Positions 33,489 through 43,020 of a stretch of 64,000 nt of DNA are shown piece by piece. The stretch comes from Paraburkholderia domus (GTDB taxonomy: Bacteria; Pseudomonadota; Gammaproteobacteria; Burkholderiales; Burkholderiaceae). The first letter of the stretch is position 1. Every line of letters begins with the position of its first letter. The notes below the pieces were generated by a model that was not told the origin of the DNA, did no database searches, and saw only the letters and a program-made list of their open reading frames with translations. The stretch lies in NCBI RefSeq assembly GCF_905220705.1, contig NZ_CAJNAT010000030.1:22895-86894 (forward strand). Direction: 5' to 3'. The position numbers and the translations under genes were made by a program.

Positions 33489-34856
33489 TTAATCAATAGC
33501 CTTCCCAGCGGTCTCCCGCATAAACGGCAACGGCAACAACGACACAACCCCACACCCGATCAAATACCAGGCAGGAGCCAGATTACTCCCAGAAAGTTGA
33601 ATCAGCCAGGTAGCAAAAAACTGCGCAAACCCACCAAAAATAGAAACCCCTAAACAATAAACAATCGACATCCCGGTAGCGCGAATCTCGCGCGGAAACA
33701 TCTCGGGCAGCATAACGATATTGGGCACGGCCGTAAAAGCGACAAACACCGCCAGCACAGCGACGACAGACAACAAAACAGGCACCGTAGGCGAAGCATT
33801 AATAATCATGAACGCCGGATACACGGCAACAATCAACAACACTCGCGAAATCCACAAAACCCGCTTACGCCCTACGCGATCCGACAACGCCCCCGCAAAC
33901 GGCGAGCAGATCACCGTCACAATCGCCGCGGTCCACGCGGCCCACAACGCCGACGACATCGGCAAATGCAAAATCCGAATCGCGTAGGTCGACAGATAAA
34001 ACAGCACAATGTAGTTCGCCGCCGTGCCGCCAATAGTCGTCAACACACCCGTCGTAATCACGCGCGAATGCTCGCGAAACAGCTTGCGAACAGGCTGCGC
34101 GGCAGGCATGTGCTCAGCCGGAACCGTGCCGTCTTCAACACCCGGCAAGGTCTCATCCAGGTGCCGCCGGATGTAAATACCAATCGGGCCCATCGCCATG
34201 CCGATCACAAACGGCACGCGCCAGCCCCAACTCTCCAGTGCGGCAGTCGACAGCGCCGCCGCCAGCGCAACGCCCAGCAGCGATCCACATACGGTATTCA
34301 ATCCCTGGCTCACAAACTGCCAGCTTCCATAGAATCCCCGCGTCTTGTCGCTGCCATATTCAAGCAGCAACGATGTCGATGCGCCAATCTCGCCGCCCAG
34401 CGCAAAACCCTGAATCAAGCGCGCCAGGATCACCAGTAATGGCGCGGCCATACCGATCGCCGCGTACGTCGGCGCGAAAGCAATGATCGCCGAGCCGAGC
34501 GTCATCAACCACAACGTGAGGCTCATCGCGGCCTTGCGTCCGGCGCGATCGGCATACGCGCCGAGAACAATGCCGCCCACCGGCCGCATGATGAAGCCCA
34601 CGCCGAACGTGCCGACCGCCAGCATCAGTTGCGCAAGCTGCCCTTCCACCGGGAAATACAGCTTGCCGATGATCGTCGCGAAAAAGCTATAGATCGTGAA
34701 ATCGAAAAATTCGAGGCCGTTCCCGAGCGTGATCGCAGCGATCGCTTTGGCATGGCTCGTGCGTTTGGCTGGCTGCGCTGTCGGCACGGCCTGCAGGTTC
34801 AACGCATCGGTACCCGCGGGATGTGGTGTAGCGGAATAGTCCATCTGTGTCTCCAT
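33489..34856 (-). CDS. MFS transporter, metabolite:H+ symporter (MHS) type
   Basis: A 455-residue, 12-helix protein from ATG 34856 (METQMDYSATPHPAGTDALN), with AGGAAGGA six bases before. The MHS signature is clear: AIAAITLGNGLEFFDFTIYS, FIMRPVGGIVLGAYADRAGR, LARLIQGFALGGEIGASTSL and RVGRKRVLW. Members import carboxylates or similar metabolites. It lies just downstream (152 bp) of an M20 amidohydrolase on the same strand, so it may be part of that unit. A longer frame to 35153 lacks a start site. Confidence 0.9.
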   Translation of the reverse strand: METQMDYSATPHPAGTDALNLQAVPTAQPAKRTSHAKAIAAITLGNGLEFFDFTIYSFFATIIGKLYFPVEGQLAQLMLAVGTFGVGFIMRPVGGIVLGAYADRAGRKAAMSLTLWLMTLGSAIIAFAPTYAAIGMAAPLLVILARLIQGFALGGEIGASTSLLLEYGSDKTRGFYGSWQFVSQGLNTVCGSLLGVALAAALSTAALESWGWRVPFVIGMAMGPIGIYIRRHLDETLPGVEDGTVPAEHMPAAQPVRKLFREHSRVITTGVLTTIGGTAANYIVLFYLSTYAIRILHLPMSSALWAAWTAAIVTVICSPFAGALSDRVGRKRVLWISRVLLIVAVYPAFMIINASPTVPVLLSVVAVLAVFVAFTAVPNIVMLPEMFPREIRATGMSIVYCLGVSIFGGFAQFFATWLIQLSGSNLAPAWYLIGCGVVSLLPLPFMRETAGKAID

Positions 34857-35008
34857 GGTGTCCTTCCTGCTGATGCGCGGCTCTGCGGCCTTGTGCGCCT
34901 GAAAGCAATGGACAGTCTGCTTGGCCCCAACGCGGCCTTGATGGCCCCGCGGGCCTTCGTGACCGTCGGAGCCTTGCACGGCTTCAGTCCAATCCGATGC
35001 CACCCACC

Positions 35009-36181
35009 TCAGACGAGGAACGTCTGTGCGAGCCGCACCCAGTAAGCCGCGCCGGTGGCGAGGCAATCGTCGTTGAAGTCGTAGCCCGGGTTGTGGACCA
35101 TGCAACCGCCCTCGCCGTCGCCATTGCCGATGATCAGGTAGCTGCCGGGGCAACGCTCCAGCAGGAACGCGAAGTCCTCACTGCCCGTCAGCGGTTGCAT
35201 GTCGGCGATCAAGCCGTCTTCGCCGAGCCAGTCGAGCGCGACTTGCCGTGCGAGACCGGTCATCTGTGCGTCGTTGACGAGCACCGGATAACGGCGCTGA
35301 TAATCGACATGCGCCCGCGCACCGAACACCGCCGCCTGTCCGCAGGCAACCGCGGTGATGCGCTCCTGCAAATAGTCGCGAACCTCGGGCTTCAGTGCGC
35401 GCACGGACAGCCGCATCTCCGCGGTTTCGGGAATCACGTTCGGCGCTTCACCGGCGTGAATCGCGCCGACGGTGATGATTGCCATGTCGAGCGGCGCAAT
35501 GTTGCGCGACACGATCGATTGCAACGCCAGCACGATCTGCGCACACACCACGACCGGATCGACCGCCTTGTGCGGCACCGCGCCATGACCGCCGCGACCC
35601 GTCACCTTGATGATCACCGTATCTGACGAAGCCATGAACGAGCCCGGCAGAAAGCCGAACTTGCCTGTCGGGAAACCCGGCATGTTGTGCATGGCGAAGA
35701 CCGCATCGCACGGAAACTTGTCGAACAGGCCGTCTTCGAGCATTTTTTTCGCACCGGCCAGACCTTCTTCCGCGGGCTGGAAAATCAGGTTCAAGGTACC
35801 GTCGAACGATTTGTCCTGCGCGAGGTGCTTGGCGGCCGCCAGCAGCATCGCGGTGTGGCCGTCGTGGCCACACGCGTGCATCTTGCCGGGAACAGTGCTC
35901 GCATACGGCAGCCCGGTGGTCTCGTGGATCGGCAGCGCGTCCATGTCGGCGCGCAGGCCGAGTTTGCGTGTGCCCGCGCCAACTTTCAGTTGCCCTACAA
36001 CACCGGTCTGACCCAACCCGCGATGCACGGTGTAGCCCCACTCCTGCAAGCGCTCAGCGACCAGGTCGCCGGTGGCGAACTCTTCGTAAGCCAATTCGGG
36101 CTGCGCGTGGATGCGACGGCGCAGCGCAATCATTTCGTCTTCGAGTTCGGCGATGCCCGCCGGGATGGCCGTGGTGTTCAC
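35009..36181 (-). CDS. M20-family amidohydrolase (hippurate hydrolase-like)
   Basis: A 390-residue enzyme. GTG at 36181 (protein start VNTTAIPAGIAELEDEMIAL, read as Met) follows GGAG by eight bases; no ATG fits. M20D dimetal residues are visible: LGLRADMDALPIHE, GKMHACGHDGHTAMLL, FQPAEEGLAGAKKML and the final SEDFAFLL. The lid-domain GRGGHGAVPHKAVDPVVV is also present. Family members remove acyl groups from amino acids (hippurate, N-acetyl or IAA conjugates). It is divergent from a LysR gene and upstream of an MHS transporter, so the trio probably takes up and cleaves an N-acylamino acid. Confidence 0.92.
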   Translation of the reverse strand: MNTTAIPAGIAELEDEMIALRRRIHAQPELAYEEFATGDLVAERLQEWGYTVHRGLGQTGVVGQLKVGAGTRKLGLRADMDALPIHETTGLPYASTVPGKMHACGHDGHTAMLLAAAKHLAQDKSFDGTLNLIFQPAEEGLAGAKKMLEDGLFDKFPCDAVFAMHNMPGFPTGKFGFLPGSFMASSDTVIIKVTGRGGHGAVPHKAVDPVVVCAQIVLALQSIVSRNIAPLDMAIITVGAIHAGEAPNVIPETAEMRLSVRALKPEVRDYLQERITAVACGQAAVFGARAHVDYQRRYPVLVNDAQMTGLARQVALDWLGEDGLIADMQPLTGSEDFAFLLERCPGSYLIIGNGDGEGGCMVHNPGYDFNDDCLATGAAYWVRLAQTFLV

Positions 36182-36299
36182 GATGTCGTCTCCGTCTATG
36201 AAAGCATGGGCCCAGCATAACGACGTTGATATTCCAGCGGCAGGCGTAGAATCGTTGCGGCAGCAACCTGTGGTTGCCATGCTTCTACGGGTTTTCCAG

Positions 36300-37250
36300 A
36301 TGAAACTACATCAACTCAGTACCTTAGCGGCCATTGCAGATACCGGCAGTATCCGGGCGGCGGCCCGTTCGCTCGACCTTTCGCCGGCGGCCGTGACGAA
36401 GGCCATGCGCGAACTGGAGGCCGATCTGCGCGCACCGCTGCTGGTGCGCGGCGCGAGCGGTGTCGCGTTCACGGAGTTCGGCCGCGCGCTGGTCGTACAT
36501 GCGCGCCTGGTGCTCGGCCAGTTGCAGCGCGCGGAAGCGGAAATCGAAGCGATGCGCGGCGCGGCGGCCGGCAAACTGTCGATCGGCGTCACGCCGTGGG
36601 TGGCGCTGACCTTTCTGCCGCCGACGGTGCAGCGGTTCCGGCAACGCATGCCGGAAGTCCAACTGGAATTCTTCGAGGGTCTGTTGGCGGTCGTGCAACC
36701 ACGCTTGCGCGATGGCAGCCTCGACTTTTCGATTGGCCGTCCTCCGCCCGCTTCGCCGCAATCGGAGTTTCACAACGTGCCGCTGTTTTCGACGCATTCG
36801 GCGGTCGTCGCGCGCCGTGATCATCCGAAGGCGGGTTGCCGTACGCTGCTCGAACTCGAAGACGCCGAATGGGTGCTGAACTGGGATCCGGCCAGCCGCG
36901 AATCGATTTCAGACAACGTATTCCGCAAGCGCGGCATGAGCGTGCCGCATACGATTCATCTGGCACATTCGCTGGCCGTGGTGCTGGGCCTGCTCGCGCA
37001 CACCGACATGCTCAGTATCTTTCCGTGGCCGCTCGTCGAGGTGACCATCGCGAAAGAGAATCTGTGGGCACTGCCCTTGCGCGAAACAGTGGACGAAACC
37101 ATCGTCAGCATCACATCACGCCGCGGCGCGCCGACGAGTCCGGCCGCCGCGTGTTTTCTGGAATGTTTGCGCGAAGTCATCGACGAAGGGGCACGCTCGC
37201 AAGACCCCGAGACGCGCCGCCTGTTTCATTCGATCGAACTGCTGCTGTAG
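36300..37250 (+). CDS. LysR-family transcriptional regulator
   Basis: A 316-residue regulator starting MKLHQLSTLAAIADTGSIRA, with helix-turn-helix SLDLSPAAVTKAMRELEADL and a substrate-binding domain from GKLSIGVTPWVALTFLPPTV. ATG at 36300 gives the normal LysR N-terminus; ATGs further upstream (36279) would add atypical residues. It is divergent from the M20 amidohydrolase (118 bp between starts) and probably controls it and the transporter. The signal is unknown. Confidence 0.9.
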   Translation: MKLHQLSTLAAIADTGSIRAAARSLDLSPAAVTKAMRELEADLRAPLLVRGASGVAFTEFGRALVVHARLVLGQLQRAEAEIEAMRGAAAGKLSIGVTPWVALTFLPPTVQRFRQRMPEVQLEFFEGLLAVVQPRLRDGSLDFSIGRPPPASPQSEFHNVPLFSTHSAVVARRDHPKAGCRTLLELEDAEWVLNWDPASRESISDNVFRKRGMSVPHTIHLAHSLAVVLGLLAHTDMLSIFPWPLVEVTIAKENLWALPLRETVDETIVSITSRRGAPTSPAAACFLECLREVIDEGARSQDPETRRLFHSIELLL

Positions 37251-37329
37251 CTGTAAGCCGAATCGCAGACACGCCCGCTATGCTTCGAGTGCGCAGCGGC
37301 GCGTCGCCCTGCCGTTATTCCGAACGACC

Positions 37330-38709
37330 GTGACCCAGACTCCCCACAACGAAGCCGACCGCAAGGCACTACCTCCAGGCGCGTCAGCGGGGCGTGCCGA
37401 CGACAATGACGCCCCGCTCGATCCGTCCCGTCACCGTGCCCTTGCCGAAGCCCAACGCACCGACGGCGACGAACTGAGTGCCATCGCTCATCTGATTGCC
37501 GCCCACACGCTGGACGCCTACGCCGCCGCAGCACCCGACGCCAGCGTGTCGAATCTTTGCGATGTCGCGACCGGATACTTCATGAAAGGCGATTATGTGA
37601 TCGCCGAGTACTGGTACCGCCTCGTTCTGACGCTCGACCCGCATGTCGCGGTGGCCTGCCAGAACCTTGCCGCCATCCTCGCAAGCGTCGGACAGGTGAG
37701 CGAGGCCGCCGCGTATCGCGAACGTGCCTACGGGATCCAACGTGTCTTTGTCGAGGCAACAGGCGCACCGCAGCGCCGGGTGCTGGTCCTCTGCGCGGCG
37801 CGCACGTCCGGCAATGTGCCGATCGACGCACTGCTGCCCGCCACGACCTGCTGCCGCATCAAGTACGCGATCGACTACGCTGACGACGAAGAAGACCATC
37901 AGCTGCCGGCCTACGATCTCGTGTTCAACGCGATTGGCGATGCGGATATCGCCGCCCCGCTTTCCACACGGCTCGCGCGCTTCGTCTCGCGTTGCGCGCG
38001 GCCCCTGCTCAATCCGCCCGCCGCTGTCGCGCGAACTCAACGGCACCGCACCGCGAGCCTGCTCGACGGGCTGCCGGACGTGCAGGTGGCGCCTTGTGTG
38101 CAGAGCGATGCCGCGCCGGCTTCACGCGCCGCGCTTAACGCTCTGCTCGTGGAAGGCGACATCGACTTTCCGGTGCTGGCACGTCCCGCCGCTACGCACG
38201 GCGGCGAAGGGCTGACGCTGTGCGAGAGTCTCTCAGCGCTCGAACCGTGGCTGTCGGCGCAAGCCGGGGTTTCCTATCTGACGGCGTTTCGCGACACTCG
38301 CAGCGCTGACGGGTTCTACCGCAAATACAGAATCATTTTTGTCGACCGGGAGCCGTTTCCTTACCATCTGGCGATTTCGCCGCACTGGATGGTGCACTAC
38401 TACTCCGCCGACATGGAACAGCATGCATGGAAGCTGGAGGAAGAGCGGCGCTTCCTCGACAATCCGCACGCCGCGCTCGGCGAGCGTGTGCTGAGTGCAA
38501 TCGCCGCAATCGGCAAGCGACTCGATCTCGACTACGGAGGAATCGACTTCACGGTGCTGCCCGGAGGACAGATACTGGTCTTCGAAGCGAACGCGACCAT
38601 GCTGGCACACTTCGAGCGCGAGACCGGCGTGCTCGCCCACAAAAATCCTTACGTACAACATATCGCCGACGCGTTCGAGCGGATGATGACGCGTCACACG
38701 TCGACCTGA
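37330..38709 (+). CDS. TPR-repeat protein with C-terminal ATP-grasp-like domain
   Basis: A 459-residue protein starting at GTG 37330 without a strong ribosome site. Residues 70-135 form TPR-like helices (GYFMKGDYVIAEYWYRLVLT, AAILASVGQVSEAAAYRERA). The C-terminal 200 residues look like an ATP-grasp fold: FPVLARPAATHGGEGLTLCE, RKYRIIFVDREPFPYHLAIS, LDLDYGGIDFTVLPGGQILV, FEANATM. The final D...E.N pattern matches metal-binding residues of the fold. ATP-grasp enzymes join a carboxylate to an amine or thiol; the acceptor here is unknown. The pairing of TPR and ATP-grasp suggests action on a protein or peptide. Confidence 0.8.
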   Translation: MTQTPHNEADRKALPPGASAGRADDNDAPLDPSRHRALAEAQRTDGDELSAIAHLIAAHTLDAYAAAAPDASVSNLCDVATGYFMKGDYVIAEYWYRLVLTLDPHVAVACQNLAAILASVGQVSEAAAYRERAYGIQRVFVEATGAPQRRVLVLCAARTSGNVPIDALLPATTCCRIKYAIDYADDEEDHQLPAYDLVFNAIGDADIAAPLSTRLARFVSRCARPLLNPPAAVARTQRHRTASLLDGLPDVQVAPCVQSDAAPASRAALNALLVEGDIDFPVLARPAATHGGEGLTLCESLSALEPWLSAQAGVSYLTAFRDTRSADGFYRKYRIIFVDREPFPYHLAISPHWMVHYYSADMEQHAWKLEEERRFLDNPHAALGERVLSAIAAIGKRLDLDYGGIDFTVLPGGQILVFEANATMLAHFERETGVLAHKNPYVQHIADAFERMMTRHTST

Positions 38710-38730
38710 ATGTGTGTCCGCGTTTGTCCG

Positions 38731-39189
38731 TTATTGACTGGATAGATGCTGGCGCAAAAACGGCACGAAGCCGTTTTGTGTCGGACCGATTTGCTTGACG
38801 CAATCATCGTAGTCGGAGCCCATCGCGCGATCCGGGCCATACATGCCACGGCATTGTGCATACAGCGTGATCGTTGCTCCGCTGCCCTTGGCCACGCGCG
38901 TGGCCGAATAGACCGCGTGCCCCGAGCGGCTCGGAACGTCGGTCTCGATCTCTACCGCGTCGGCACGGACGATCGATGTATACGAATGCGCTGCCACGTA
39001 GTCTTTCGTGAGCGACCAGACCCTGTCGCACTGCGCCTGATCCGCGCACGCAATAGCGGCGTTACGCTGCGCGGTATCGAGCAGGCTCTCTGAGCGGGTA
39101 AAGTCACTTGCCTCTTCTGCCTGCTTTTCGGCGGACATACAGCCACTCAGGGCAAGCGCAGCGAGCGCAATAGCGATAGTTGTTTTCAC
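38731..39189 (-). CDS. Small lipoprotein, unknown function
   Basis: A 152-residue protein beginning MKTTIAIALAALALSGCMSA, a lipoprotein signal peptide with LSGC lipobox (cysteine 17). The mature part has further cysteines (ACADQAQCDRV, QCRGMY, DDCVKQ) that could form disulphides. Conserved-looking segments are SYTSIVRADAVEIETDVPSR and GSGATITLYAQCRGMYGPD. I do not recognise an enzyme. It converges on the ATP-grasp gene with 21 bp between stops. Confidence 0.8.
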   Translation of the reverse strand: MKTTIAIALAALALSGCMSAEKQAEEASDFTRSESLLDTAQRNAAIACADQAQCDRVWSLTKDYVAAHSYTSIVRADAVEIETDVPSRSGHAVYSATRVAKGSGATITLYAQCRGMYGPDRAMGSDYDDCVKQIGPTQNGFVPFLRQHLSSQ

Positions 39190-39390
39190 AGGTCAAAGAT
39201 CCGATGGCGATTTCCGGTGAGAATTATAGACGCCTGCAACAGGCGCTCACAGATCGGGAATGGCCATCGGAAAGCGGCCGGTGCGGTGATGCCCCTCAAC
39301 GTCCACATAACTTTCGCTATGTTTGCGCGGCGAGGGGACGTCATTGAGGCACATCACCGAGTCACATCACCGGCCGGCTGTCACGCGCGC

Positions 39391-40827
39391 TCAGCTCGCG
39401 TAGCCGACCACACCCTTGATCTCCAGAAAGTCATCCAGACCGAACTCGCCATACTCGCGGCCATTGCCCGATTGCTTGAAGCCGCCGAAGGGCGCATCAG
39501 GGCTGTAGTCCGCGTAGTTCAGATAGATCGTGCCGGTGCGCAGGCGTTTTGCCACGGCATGGGCATGCTCGATCGAGGCGGATTGCACATAGCCTGCGAG
39601 ACCGTAAAGGCTATCGTTGGCCATCGCGATCGCTTCGTCTTCGGAGTCATAGCCGAGGATCGACAGCACCGGGCCGAAAATTTCTTCACGCGCAATCGTC
39701 ATGTTCGGCGTGACGTTGCCGAATACCGTCGGACGCACGAAGTAGCCATCTTTCAAGCCGTCAGGACGACCCGGACCACCGGCCACCAGCGTCGCGCCCT
39801 CTTCAACGCCCACGCCAATCAGCCGCTGGATCTTGTCGAATTGCTGCTCGCTAATGACCGGCCCAAGATCGATGCCCTTCGCATCTGCGGGGCCGACGAC
39901 CAATGCCTCAGCGGCCTCCTTCGCATACGCCAATGCCTCGTCAAGGCGTGCGCGCGGCACGAACATGCGCGTGGGCGCATCGCACGACTGGCCGCTGTTG
40001 TCGAAACATGCACGTGCACCGCGCATCACGGCGTGCTTCAGATCGGCATCTTCGAGAATCAGGTTGGCCGATTTGCCGCCCAGTTCCTGATGCACGCGCT
40101 TGACCGTATCGGCCGCGGCCTTGGCGACCTGCACGCCCGCGCGCGTCGAACCGGTGAACGACATCATGTCGATGTCCGGATGACGCGACATCGCCTCGCC
40201 CACCGTCGCGCCTTCGCCATTGACGAGGTTGAATACGCCGGCCGGCACGCCCGCTTCGTCGAGGATCTCGGCGAAGATGATGCCGGAGAGCGGCGCCAGT
40301 TCCGAAGGCTTGAGTACCATCGTGCAACCGGCCGCAAGCGCGGGCACGACCTTGGTGGCGATCTGCAAGGCCGGCCAGTTCCACGGCGTAATCAGCCCGC
40401 ACACGCCGACCGCTTCCTTGCGAATCAGAATGCTGCTCTTCACGTACTCGAATTCGAACGTGTCGAGCGTGCGGATCATCGTCTCCAGATGCGCAACGCC
40501 GGTCCACGCCTGCGCGTCGTTCGCATATTGCAGCGGCGCGCCCATCTCGCGGCTGATCGCATGCACCATGTCGTCGTAGCGCTTGCGGTAGACGTCGAGG
40601 ATCGCCTGCAGCAAATCGATTCGCTGCGCGATCGTCGTCTCGCTGTAGGCCGGAAAGGCACGCTTCGCAGCCGCCACGGCGCGATCGACATCGGCTGCGC
40701 TGCCGAGCGAAATCTGCGCGAAGGCAGTGGCCGTGGAAGGATCGATCACGTCGAGCGTGGCAGCCTTGGCCGCGTCAAGCGGGTCGACCCATTGGCCGTC
40801 AATATAAAACTGTTTGGCGTGTTCCAT
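39391..40827 (-). CDS. NAD(P)-dependent aldehyde dehydrogenase
   Basis: A 478-residue member of the aldehyde dehydrogenase superfamily. The catalytic base E248 (HQELGGKSANLI) and nucleophile C282 (NSGQSCDAPTR) are in place, with GLITPWNWPALQIATKVVPA and the FTGSTRAGVQVA nucleotide loop. Substrate is not determined; neighbours (FAD amine oxidase-like protein, cupin, NCS1 permease) suggest an aldehyde from amine oxidation. AAGGA precedes ATG 40827. The strong open frame on the opposite strand (39217-41055 plus) is codon shadow, not a gene. Confidence 0.92.
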   Translation of the reverse strand: MEHAKQFYIDGQWVDPLDAAKAATLDVIDPSTATAFAQISLGSAADVDRAVAAAKRAFPAYSETTIAQRIDLLQAILDVYRKRYDDMVHAISREMGAPLQYANDAQAWTGVAHLETMIRTLDTFEFEYVKSSILIRKEAVGVCGLITPWNWPALQIATKVVPALAAGCTMVLKPSELAPLSGIIFAEILDEAGVPAGVFNLVNGEGATVGEAMSRHPDIDMMSFTGSTRAGVQVAKAAADTVKRVHQELGGKSANLILEDADLKHAVMRGARACFDNSGQSCDAPTRMFVPRARLDEALAYAKEAAEALVVGPADAKGIDLGPVISEQQFDKIQRLIGVGVEEGATLVAGGPGRPDGLKDGYFVRPTVFGNVTPNMTIAREEIFGPVLSILGYDSEDEAIAMANDSLYGLAGYVQSASIEHAHAVAKRLRTGTIYLNYADYSPDAPFGGFKQSGNGREYGEFGLDDFLEIKGVVGYAS

Positions 40828-41020
40828 GCGCTTAGTCCTTTACATGAATGGTGGGGTCAGACGTGGGCCGACAATCGCACCCGTAGCGGTATCGAATGCT
40901 TTACATCGACGCCGCTCAATCTGAATGTCTTCAAATCGAAATTCATCGCTACGCAGCTTTGGCTCAGACTCCGGTTCTGCTTCGATTTCGTCATCGAATC
41001 CAGTCAACCAGGAGAGACAC

Positions 41021-41392
41021 ATGAGCACCATCACTTTCACCCGCATCGACGCTAAAGGCCCCGGCGCTTCCGGCCTGAACCCTGCCCTGCACGATCCCGC
41101 CGACGTCATTCTCGACGGCGCCAAGGCACCGCACGCCCTCAACGCTTTCTCCGACGCGACCAACATGCTGTCCGCCGGCGTGTGGCAATGCGATGCGGGC
41201 ACGCTGAAGCTGGCCGACCTGCCGATCCACGAAGTCTGCGTACTGATTGAAGGCGAAGTCGTCATCACCAGCGACGACGGCCGCAGCGAACGCTATGCTG
41301 CCGGCGACGCCTTCATCCTGCACAAGGGCTTCTCGGGCACGTGGCATATGCCGGTGGCGACCAAGAAGTACAGCATCGTGTACTGCGGTTGA
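41021..41392 (+). CDS. Cupin-domain protein (EutQ-like/DUF861 cupin)
   Basis: A 123-residue protein from ATG 41021, with AGGAGAG as ribosome site. It is a single cupin barrel: GVWQCDAGTLKLADLPIHEV, CVLIEGEVVITSDDGRSERY, AAGDAFILHKGFSGTWHMPV, KKYSIVYCG. Metal-binding histidines expected in many cupins are few, so it may be a binding protein instead of an enzyme. It is the only plus-strand member of the presumed amine catabolism cluster, divergent from the dehydrogenase, and ends in a clear terminator. Confidence 0.9.
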   Translation: MSTITFTRIDAKGPGASGLNPALHDPADVILDGAKAPHALNAFSDATNMLSAGVWQCDAGTLKLADLPIHEVCVLIEGEVVITSDDGRSERYAAGDAFILHKGFSGTWHMPVATKKYSIVYCG

Positions 41393-41424
41393 TTCATACT
41401 GCATCACACCGTTGCTTCAACAAG

Positions 41425-41453
41425 AACCGCACCCGTTAAGGTGCGGTTTTTTT
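41425..41453 (+). terminator. Rho-independent terminator after the cupin gene
   Basis: Perfect stem AACCGCACC (41425-41433) / GGTGCGGTT (41440-41448) with a 6-nt loop, followed by a run of seven T residues (41447-41453), 33 bp after the cupin stop. It is one of the clearest intrinsic terminators in the window. Confidence 0.9.
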
Positions 41454-41516
41454 ATTCTGGCGGCAATGAATATAAAACCGCCAGGTACATAAGCCAACTC
41501 TCGACACCACCCGCAA

Positions 41517-42908
41517 CTACATCGGGAAACCCAGCGCCTTGATCGAATTGATCCACAGGCGCCGCCAGCCGCCGCGATCGTCGGCGCCGTCGAACGCGTT
41601 GAAGGTGATCTTCGCGGCGATCCAGCGCAGCGGTTCCGGCGGAATGTACGACGGTCCTTTGCGCGAAATATCGAGCGACGTAATCAGCGTATCGCGATTC
41701 CACAGCATGTCGAGGCCCATCTTCGCACCGAAGCGGCTGCCTGCGACGCCAAAACCCGTATAGCCCGCGACGAACACGCTCTTGCCGCCGTGATAGCGGC
41801 GCGCGAACACGGCGCCGCGCGAGCAGTAGTCGATCGGGCCGCCCCACGCATGCGTGAAGCGCACGTCGTCCAGTTGCGGGAAAGTGCGATAGAACGCTTC
41901 GGCGAGTTTGTAATACGTGCTTTCGTCACGATCGGCAGCCGGATTCGGATCGCCGCCGAAGTGATAGCTCACACGGCCGCCGAAAATGATGCGGTTATCT
42001 TTGGTGAGGCGGAAATAATTGAGCTGCGTGCGCGTATCGTAGATGCCCTGGCGATTGTGCCAGCCGACGCGTGCCATCTGCTCGTCGCTCAAAGGCGCGG
42101 TCGCGATGATGTGATCGCGCACCTGCATCACGCGGCGCTTGATGTCGCTCACGCCCACATCCGCCGTTCCGGTACCGAGCAGCACGCGCGGCGTTTCGAT
42201 GCGGCCCGACTGCGTATGCACGATCATCGTCGCACCGAGATCTTCCATGCGCGTGATCGGCGAGTGTTCATGCAAACGCACACCGAGTTTCAGTGCGGCC
42301 GCTTTCAGGCCCCACGCGAGCTTCGCCGGATGAATCGTGCCGCTGCGATTGCGCGACCACATCGCGCCCGCGAATAGCGGCGAATCGAGTTGTTCGCGTG
42401 CGCCCTTGCTGTCGAGCAACACGACATCGTGCCCGTGCGCCACGTGCAACTCGTAATCGCCTTTGAGATGATCGAGGTGGCCCGGATCGACGGCAACCGT
42501 CATCTCGCCATTCCATTCGACGTCCGCTTCAATGCCGTACCGTGTCAACGATTCCTTGAAACCGTCGAGGTTCTCCTGGCCCAGCTTTTCCAGCACGTCG
42601 AGGTCTTGCGGGAAGACCCGCGTTGCGTTCGGCAGGCCATGCATCACCGAAGTGGAAATGATTCCGCCCGGACGGCCCGATGCGCCATAGGCCACCTTCC
42701 CTGCCTCGACCAGCACGACGTCGAGCGACGGGTCCGCTTCTTTCGCCTGAATGGCGGCCCACAGTCCGGTAAAACCCCCGCCGACCACCACCAGATCCGC
42801 GGAAGTCGGACCGATCAACTCCCGTTCGACAGCCGGTGCGCGGGGATTGTCCAGCCAGAACGGAAACAGCTTTACACCTTCAAACGCGCGCTTTACTGAC
42901 TCGCTCAT
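41517..42908 (-). CDS. FAD-dependent oxidoreductase (DAO family)
   Basis: A 463-residue protein with the dinucleotide-binding motif DLVVVGGGFTGLWAAIQAKE (about residues 39-58), VVLVEAGKVAYGASGRPGG, the conserved GRVSYHFGG region and a C-terminal FVAGYTGFGVAGSRFGAK FAD loop. It belongs to the DAO/glycine oxidase-like group, which includes gamma-glutamylputrescine oxidase. It therefore probably oxidises an amine or imino acid to imine and hydrogen peroxide. It is followed by a cupin terminator and preceded by the NCS1 permease; the aldehyde dehydrogenase lies 700 bp beyond. Confidence 0.9.
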   Translation of the reverse strand: MSESVKRAFEGVKLFPFWLDNPRAPAVERELIGPTSADLVVVGGGFTGLWAAIQAKEADPSLDVVLVEAGKVAYGASGRPGGIISTSVMHGLPNATRVFPQDLDVLEKLGQENLDGFKESLTRYGIEADVEWNGEMTVAVDPGHLDHLKGDYELHVAHGHDVVLLDSKGAREQLDSPLFAGAMWSRNRSGTIHPAKLAWGLKAAALKLGVRLHEHSPITRMEDLGATMIVHTQSGRIETPRVLLGTGTADVGVSDIKRRVMQVRDHIIATAPLSDEQMARVGWHNRQGIYDTRTQLNYFRLTKDNRIIFGGRVSYHFGGDPNPAADRDESTYYKLAEAFYRTFPQLDDVRFTHAWGGPIDYCSRGAVFARRYHGGKSVFVAGYTGFGVAGSRFGAKMGLDMLWNRDTLITSLDISRKGPSYIPPEPLRWIAAKITFNAFDGADDRGGWRRLWINSIKALGFPM

Positions 42909-43020
42909 CTTGTTTGCCTACTCAACTTGAATACCATTGCATTTACTGCCTGACTGTTGCTTCGGTGCGGTCTCGGTACGGCCTGATCACGCCTGAGCCG
43001 TCAACGTCGAACCGCCCTGT

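Noticed and set aside
39217..41055. A 612-codon open frame on the plus strand opposite the aldehyde dehydrogenase
   Set aside because: The dehydrogenase on the other strand has all catalytic motifs and a ribosome site. The plus-strand product is Arg/His-rich with no domain, as expected from G+C-rich codon bias in the opposite frame.
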